NCBI GenBank assembly: GCA_036752345.1
Contig: DAIOSV010000003.1
Span: 25,139 to 89,138 of the forward strand
Length of the DNA stretch: 64,000 bases
Direction of reading: 5' to 3'
Source of the DNA: UBA1715 sp036752345
Lineage (GTDB): Bacteria > Bacteroidota > Bacteroidia > Bacteroidales > UBA1715
Made by a program: the position numbers and the translations under genes. The notes under the pieces are model-generated. The model had not been told where the DNA came from and searched no databases. It saw only the letters and a list, made by a program, of their open reading frames with translations. How positions within the stretch are numbered: position 1 is the stretch's first letter; each line of letters starts with the position of its first letter. Of this stretch, positions 59,366-64,000 are shown piece after piece.

Positions 59366-60403
59366 ATGGAAAACACAGAATACTCTTTCGAATCAAACGA
59401 TTTACTATATAAAGTATTTCGTTATAGAAAACCATTATTAATTACAACTCTTATTGGTTTTGTTGCCGCTATTATCATATCGCTTTGTATTACACCACTT
59501 TACAAATCGAAAGTGGTTATATTCCCTGCTCCATCGCTTTCAACTTCACAAGAATTGATAGCAACGCAAAATGCGGCAAAAAAAGAATCAATCTTTGGTG
59601 AAGACAAAGAAACAGAACAAATTCTTCAGGTTCTTAACAGCGATGAACTTCGTGAGAAATTAATTTCGAAATACAATCTTTGGCATCACTACGAGCTTGA
59701 CTCTGCAAACATTTCACATCCAAACGATAAAATGCTTAAGAAATTCAAGAAAAATATTTCTTTTCGTCGTACCGAATACAGTGCTGTTGAAATTTCCGTA
59801 TTAGACGAATACCCTGATACTGCTGCTCTTATTGCAAACGATATTGCCGGACTAATAGATACCTTGATGAATGGTATGGAAAAACGTCGTGCGGCTAATG
59901 CTCTTAATATTGTACAATATGAATACAATGAAAAAGTAAAACAACTAAAAACCTTTGAAGATTCATTAAGTCAAATTATGGATAAAGGCGTTTTTGACTA
60001 CGAATCAGAATCAAAAGAATATTGCAGAGCCTACGCACAAGCTGTTTCCGACGGTAATACTAAAGGTGCCGAAAGAATCAAAGCACAAATGGACACTCTG
60101 GCAAAATATGGTGCTACATACATTTCGTTACGTGATTTCTTGTTTAACGAAAAAGAACAGCTCAGTATGCTGAACCAAAAGCTAAAAGAAGCAAAAGTTG
60201 ACGCAGAACAAACCCTTACCCACTTCTTTGTAGTAAACAAAGCAACCCAATCGGATAAAAAGGAAAAACCACGTCGCGCAATTATTGTACTCGTTTCCAC
60301 TATTGCAACATTTACATTCTCATTTGTTGCCATCATTTTTATAGAACTCGTTAAAAGCTTCCGTCGAAAAGAAGAAGAGACGAATCAAATACAGGAAAAA
60401 TAG
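59366..60403 (+). CDS. Wzz-type polysaccharide chain-length determinant
   Basis: 345 residues with two transmembrane helices, at about 25-47 (PLLITTLIGFVAAIIISLCI) and 303-326. Between them is a long helical periplasmic region, the Wzz/co-polymerase layout. The N-terminal LYKVFRYRKPLL and the following TPLYKSKVVIFP segment are typical. There is no C-terminal tyrosine-kinase domain. Likely sets the length of O-antigen or capsule chains with the polymerase/ligase-like protein encoded next; the stop TAG overlaps its GTG start. Confidence 0.85.
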   Translation: MENTEYSFESNDLLYKVFRYRKPLLITTLIGFVAAIIISLCITPLYKSKVVIFPAPSLSTSQELIATQNAAKKESIFGEDKETEQILQVLNSDELREKLISKYNLWHHYELDSANISHPNDKMLKKFKKNISFRRTEYSAVEISVLDEYPDTAALIANDIAGLIDTLMNGMEKRRAANALNIVQYEYNEKVKQLKTFEDSLSQIMDKGVFDYESESKEYCRAYAQAVSDGNTKGAERIKAQMDTLAKYGATYISLRDFLFNEKEQLSMLNQKLKEAKVDAEQTLTHFFVVNKATQSDKKEKPRRAIIVLVSTIATFTFSFVAIIFIELVKSFRRKEEETNQIQEK

Positions 60404-61848
60404 TGTTTTCAGAGAAAAAGACAATCATAACAATTTACATACTTGCAATTTTATACATAATTGCAAGTATGCTAGGAATATATAGCGATTCTTTTATCGT
60501 TATGCTGGTTCCTTTTGTACTCGTTCTTTTTTTCCTTGCATTTTTTGCGTTAGATAAACTATTGCTCATCATATTGTTTTGCACACCACTGTCTATCGAA
60601 TTGTCGAAATTTGTACATGGTTCTCCTATCAATATGAATTTACCCACTGAGCCGTTAATATTCTTAGCAATGTGTGTCTTTTTTCTCAAATTATTTACAG
60701 AACGGAAATTTGATAAAAAAGTATTGAAACACCCTGTCAGTATTTGTATTTACATATACTTAGGTTGGCTCTTTTTTTCATGCCTACTCTCTGAATTGCC
60801 AATTGTTTCATTCAAATATCTACTTACAAGAATTTGGTTCATCACATGCTTCTATTTTATTGTAACACAATTTGTTGTCAACGAAAAGAACATTTCAAAA
60901 TACATTCTTGCATACGCATTGGGATTCATGTTTGTCATTGGATACACACTCGCAAACCATTCTCTGTCATTTTTTTCACACGATGCATCATATCGGGTTA
61001 TGCAACCATTTTTCCGCGATCACACATCATACGGAGCAGCATTGGCACTACTCATTCCTGCAATGTTTGTTATACTACGCAGAACCAAAGAAAACTTTAG
61101 CGCAAAATTTTTCATTACAATACTCATAGGATTGCTCTTCATTGCACTACTATTTTCATATACACGTGCAGCTTGGGGAGGTATTATTGGTGTTGGATTA
61201 CTTTGGGTAGTATTAAAACTCAGAATTAGAATTAAAACACTCATCATTGCAGCAGTTTTATGTATAGTAGTAACCGCTCCTTTTTATAACGATATTCTTT
61301 ACAAGATGTCGAAAAACACCGAAGTTTCAAGTACCGATTTTATTTCTCATATTAAATCGAGTTCGAATATTACATCCGACGATTCAAACACAGAACGAAT
61401 AAACCGATGGAAATGTGCACTTCGAATGTTTGAAGAGCGTCCAATTACCGGCTTTGGTCCCGGTACATATATGTTTTTGTACGGACCATTTCAAAACTCA
61501 CACGACAAGACAAAAATCAGCACTAACGCCGGTGACCTTGGAAACGCACATAGCGAATATCTTGGATTGCTTGCCGATGCCGGAATATTCGGTGCACTAT
61601 CATTCATTGCATTACTTATTACAGTCATGGTAGTCGGATTTAACTTGTACAACACTACAAAAAATGCACTCACAAAAGATACCGTCCTCTATCTCTTACT
61701 AGGACTCATCACCTATTATATTCATGGATTTCTCAACGACTTCCTTGATATGGACAAAATCGCATCCCTTTTCTGGGGATTTATTGCAATAATTGTGATG
61801 CTTGATGTTAAAGAAAAAAGACAACTACACAATGAAACACTCAATTGA
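60403..61848 (+). CDS. O-antigen ligase/polymerase family membrane protein
   Basis: 481 residues starting with GTG inside the stop of the Wzz-like gene (TAGTG). About 12 hydrophobic helices. The Wzy_C domain is seen as YTRAAWGGIIGVGLLW, then RINRWKCALRMFEERPITGFGPGTY with the large periplasmic loop, DLGNAHSEYLGLLADAGIFG, and final helices. The family includes O-antigen polymerases and WaaL ligases; sequence alone does not separate them. Pairing with a Wzz-like protein favours polymerisation. Confidence 0.85.
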   Translation: MFSEKKTIITIYILAILYIIASMLGIYSDSFIVMLVPFVLVLFFLAFFALDKLLLIILFCTPLSIELSKFVHGSPINMNLPTEPLIFLAMCVFFLKLFTERKFDKKVLKHPVSICIYIYLGWLFFSCLLSELPIVSFKYLLTRIWFITCFYFIVTQFVVNEKNISKYILAYALGFMFVIGYTLANHSLSFFSHDASYRVMQPFFRDHTSYGAALALLIPAMFVILRRTKENFSAKFFITILIGLLFIALLFSYTRAAWGGIIGVGLLWVVLKLRIRIKTLIIAAVLCIVVTAPFYNDILYKMSKNTEVSSTDFISHIKSSSNITSDDSNTERINRWKCALRMFEERPITGFGPGTYMFLYGPFQNSHDKTKISTNAGDLGNAHSEYLGLLADAGIFGALSFIALLITVMVVGFNLYNTTKNALTKDTVLYLLLGLITYYIHGFLNDFLDMDKIASLFWGFIAIIVMLDVKEKRQLHNETLN

Positions 61849-62548
61849 AACATGCTATAGCCCGCTCCTTTTTGATTTATTCAAAAACACAAACGCAATT
61901 GTCGTAGTTACCGATATTTTTCGGGCTACAACATCTATTTGTGCAGCATTTGCAAACGGAGTACGCACAATTATTCCAGTAAAAGGAAGAGAGGAAGCGG
62001 CAGCAGAAAAAAACAAGGGATATTTGGTTGCAGCAGAGCGAAACGGAATCAAACTTGATTTTGCCGATTTTGGTAATTCACCAGAAAACTTTATTCCTGA
62101 ACTTATAGCCGGAAAAGACATTGTATATAGCACCACTAACGGAACAAAAACAATACAACTAGCAGAAGAATGCAAAGCGGTTGTTATTGGCGCATTTTCA
62201 AACTTCACGGCACTCAAAAATTGGATTCTAGAACAAGACTCTGACGTAATTCTACTCTGTGCTGGTTGGAAAGGGAAATATAACATTGAAGATACAATTT
62301 ATTGTGGCGCAATGGCCGATGCCCTTCTTGCAACAGATAAATTTGAAACAATTTGTGACTCAACCGTTTCGGCTCGAGATATGTGGAACAACCACAAAGA
62401 TAATTTAGATGCATTTATTAGTATGTGTGCTCAACCGGCTCGTTTACGCAAAAATGGCGTTGCTGAATGTATAGACTACTGCCTCACAAAAGACACATGC
62501 AATGTGGTTCCCTTATACAAAAACGGAAGAATTACTAACATACTCTAA
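61832..62548 (+). CDS. comB: 2-phosphosulfolactate phosphatase (ComB family)
   Basis: Hydrolyses phosphosulfolactate to sulfolactate, the step after ComA. 238 residues from MKHSIETCYSP at 61832; longer in-frame starts lie deeper in the upstream gene. Family blocks: AIVVVTDIFRATTSICAAF, VAAERNGIKLDFADFGNSP, IVYSTTNGTKTIQLAEE, LLCAGWKGKYNIEDTIYCGAMAD and a C-terminal CLTKDTCNVVPLY. It overlaps the end of the O-antigen gene by 17 nt, an unrelated context. A comA homologue is at 6351-7127. Confidence 0.87.
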   Translation: MKHSIETCYSPLLFDLFKNTNAIVVVTDIFRATTSICAAFANGVRTIIPVKGREEAAAEKNKGYLVAAERNGIKLDFADFGNSPENFIPELIAGKDIVYSTTNGTKTIQLAEECKAVVIGAFSNFTALKNWILEQDSDVILLCAGWKGKYNIEDTIYCGAMADALLATDKFETICDSTVSARDMWNNHKDNLDAFISMCAQPARLRKNGVAECIDYCLTKDTCNVVPLYKNGRITNIL

Positions 62549-62632
62549 CTGTTAATAACTATTTTTGTTTCAAACTGAAATTCAAAATCGTAATACCTAT
62601 TTTAGTACTAAATTTTACAAACTCTATTTATA

Positions 62633-63310
62633 ATGGAAATTCAAGGACAGCTTATTAAAATTTTTGAACCTGTTACTGGAACAGGACGCAATGGTCAACA
62701 ATGGAAAAGACAAGATCTATTAATTGAAGTTCAAGGTCAATTCCCCAAAAAGATATGTTTTTCGGTGAATAGCGATAAAACTCCAATTGATTCTCTGAAA
62801 ATTGGTGACATGATTACGGTTTCCATCAATATAGAAAGTCGTGAATACAATGGCCGTTGGTTTACCGACATTCGTGCTTGGAAAATTGATATTGGAGCAG
62901 CAGCACAAGCCAATCCAACCGAAGTGCAAGGAACAATAATAGAAACGTTGCAACCAATGAGCGGAACAAGCAAAGCCGGAAAAACCTGGAAACGTCAAGA
63001 TTATGTTCTTGAAACACAAGATCAATTCCCACGCAAAGTTTGTTTCTCAGTTTGGGCTGATAGAATTAATCCCTCAAATTTACAAAATGGAAATTTCGTA
63101 ACAGTTACTGTTGATATTGAAAGTAGAGAAGGCTCTAACGGCGGCTGGTTTACAAGCGTACAAGCATGGAAAGCAATACAAGGTGCTGCACCTTCTGCAA
63201 ATACAGCTAAAAACAACACATATGGCGTAGAATCTCAAAATCCTGATATAACCGCAATTTCACCTGACCAAATTAAAGCACAAGATGATGGCGAAGACTT
63301 ACCTTTCTAA
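62633..63310 (+). CDS. Tandem DUF3127 protein with SSB-like acidic tail
   Basis: 225 residues. Two copies of the DUF3127 domain (about 1-88 and 97-185) align by eye: both have a Q-G-x-(L/I)-I start, WKRQD, QFP(K/R)K(I/V)CFSV, IESRE and a W-F-T-x-x-x-A-W-K end. After a flexible linker the protein ends DDGEDLPF. This closely resembles the DDDIPF tip by which bacterial SSB recruits repair and replication proteins. The domains look OB-fold-like (inference). A ssDNA- or SSB-partner-related role is proposed. The MbnP-like gene starts inside its tail. Confidence 0.82.
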   Translation: MEIQGQLIKIFEPVTGTGRNGQQWKRQDLLIEVQGQFPKKICFSVNSDKTPIDSLKIGDMITVSINIESREYNGRWFTDIRAWKIDIGAAAQANPTEVQGTIIETLQPMSGTSKAGKTWKRQDYVLETQDQFPRKVCFSVWADRINPSNLQNGNFVTVTVDIESREGSNGGWFTSVQAWKAIQGAAPSANTAKNNTYGVESQNPDITAISPDQIKAQDDGEDLPF

Positions 63311-64000
63311 ACTAGTATTCACAATCTCAATTATTCTTGTGCAGATGAGCGCATCGGCACAAGATTTTTCTATACAATTTTTGAACTATTGTAATGAGAA
63401 ACCGGTAGAATACAACAAAACAATCTACACGAACTCGTTAGGTACACAATTCCAAATCAATCAAATTCAATATTTTGTATCTAATTTTTCTATTTTCATC
63501 GCAGGAAAAGAGGTTCAATTCCCATTAAATTACTACGTTGACGAAGCCTACAACAACACCAGTATAACTCTTTCACCTTTGAAACTAAAAGTCCCCAAAA
63601 ATGCTACTATTGATTCAGTTCGTTTTACATTCGGATTTAGTAAAGAGGGAAACCAGTCGTATATGTATAAAAACAAGCCTGAAAGTCTTATGTTTTGGCC
63701 TGAAGTACTTGGTGGCGGATATCATTACATGAAAACGAACATCAAGTATATCAATAAAAATAACGAGTTATCTCTATTCAATTGCCACCTTGGTCGCGGA
63801 CAAATTAAAGAAAATAACACAACTACGTTTGTTGATAATAATTTTACCATAACTCTTCCCTGCTCTATTTCGTACAATAAAAAAGAAATGAATATCATTC
63901 CTTTACGCATGGATATGGAAAAATGGTTCTATGGACCGAATGTGATTGATTTCAATGACTATATGGGAATTATGGACAAACAAAATGTAATGTCGAAAAT
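63288..64000 (+). CDS. MbnP-like copper-binding family protein (3' truncated by window edge)
   Basis: Open from ATG 63288 to the window end (237 codons visible). It overlaps the DUF3127 gene by 23 nt in another frame. The signal peptide ends SASAQ (Gln at +1), so exported. The MbnP signature is present: FQINQIQYFVSNFSI near the start, SVRFTFGFSKEGNQS, FWPEVLGGGYHYMKTNIKY and FNCHLGRGQ. MbnP proteins bind copper and usually pair with a di-heme MbnH/cytochrome c peroxidase, which would lie beyond the window. The assignment rests on these blocks. Confidence 0.78.
   Translation, partial: MAKTYLSKLVFTISIILVQMSASAQDFSIQFLNYCNEKPVEYNKTIYTNSLGTQFQINQIQYFVSNFSIFIAGKEVQFPLNYYVDEAYNNTSITLSPLKLKVPKNATIDSVRFTFGFSKEGNQSYMYKNKPESLMFWPEVLGGGYHYMKTNIKYINKNNELSLFNCHLGRGQIKENNTTTFVDNNFTITLPCSISYNKKEMNIIPLRMDMEKWFYGPNVIDFNDYMGIMDKQNVMSK

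Overview
The window reads as chromosomal DNA of an uncultured Bacteroidota member, most likely order Bacteroidales. The evidence is its AT-rich composition, Bacteroidota-type promoters (TAnnTTTG -7 boxes, sometimes with TTTG about 19 nt upstream), phylum-restricted families (DUF3822, DUF4301, DUF3127, DUF4197, BtuG-like propeller), a type IX secretion C-terminal signal, and exported proteins with Gln straight after the predicted signal-peptidase site. Four runs of exactly 100 N mark it as a scaffolded, probably metagenomic, assembly. Gene content is mostly housekeeping. I see no prophage, insertion sequence, CRISPR array, tRNA or rRNA.

Layout. 1-3.2 kb: serB (5' truncated) faces an rsmD/DUF3822/unknown-membrane-protein operon; the DUF3822 gene is split by a false gap. 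3.3-7.5 kb: RecD-like helicase, then a DUF4301 / phosphosulfolactate synthase (ComA) / fluoride channel (CrcB) operon. 7.6-12.6 kb: a short Dxs-like transketolase and a cobalamin-riboswitch-led BtuB-BtuG uptake operon. 12.6-17.8 kb: lysS-gpsA-valS operon (minus). 18-20.5 kb: guanine deaminase, cyclophilin, pheS. 20.6-24.6 kb: gyrA and a TPR protein. 24.8-30.5 kb: overlapping clpC / GH13 amylase / outer-membrane protein genes. 30.6-34.2 kb: TauE transporter, membrane pyrophosphatase hppA, tmRNA. 34.3-38.5 kb: YihY, M28 peptidase, T9SS cargo, DUF4197 lipoprotein. 38.6-43.7 kb: nth-nadE-AddB-like nuclease operon. 44-46.5 kb: a ThiD-like/AraC fusion directly upstream of pdxS-pdxT. 46.6-50 kb: receiver/RsbW-like protein facing a STAS-rnz-recF operon. 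50-58.7 kb: glutaminyl cyclase, MTA/SAH deaminase, a gapped porin, xseB, miaB, sialate O-acetylesterase, and an operon of sugar-kinase-like, RapZ C-terminal-like and SpoIID-like genes. 58.7-64 kb: deoxynucleoside kinase, Wzz-like and O-antigen ligase/polymerase-like proteins, ComB, a tandem DUF3127 protein with an SSB-like tail, and a truncated MbnP-like gene.

Most novel candidate: the first gene of the vitamin B6 operon. It encodes a ThiD/PdxK-type domain that has lost its ATP/catalytic segment (no GTGC motif, about 65 residues short) and is fused to an AraC DNA-binding domain. I infer a B6- or pyrimidine-vitamer-sensing regulator of PLP synthase. Other leads are a NAD synthetase whose glutaminase domain appears to lack its catalytic Cys, a duplicated DUF3127 protein with an SSB-type tip, and a partner-switch pair (degenerate receiver plus HATPase, and a STAS protein) around recF. 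All functional statements are homology and motif readings by eye; no database search was run.
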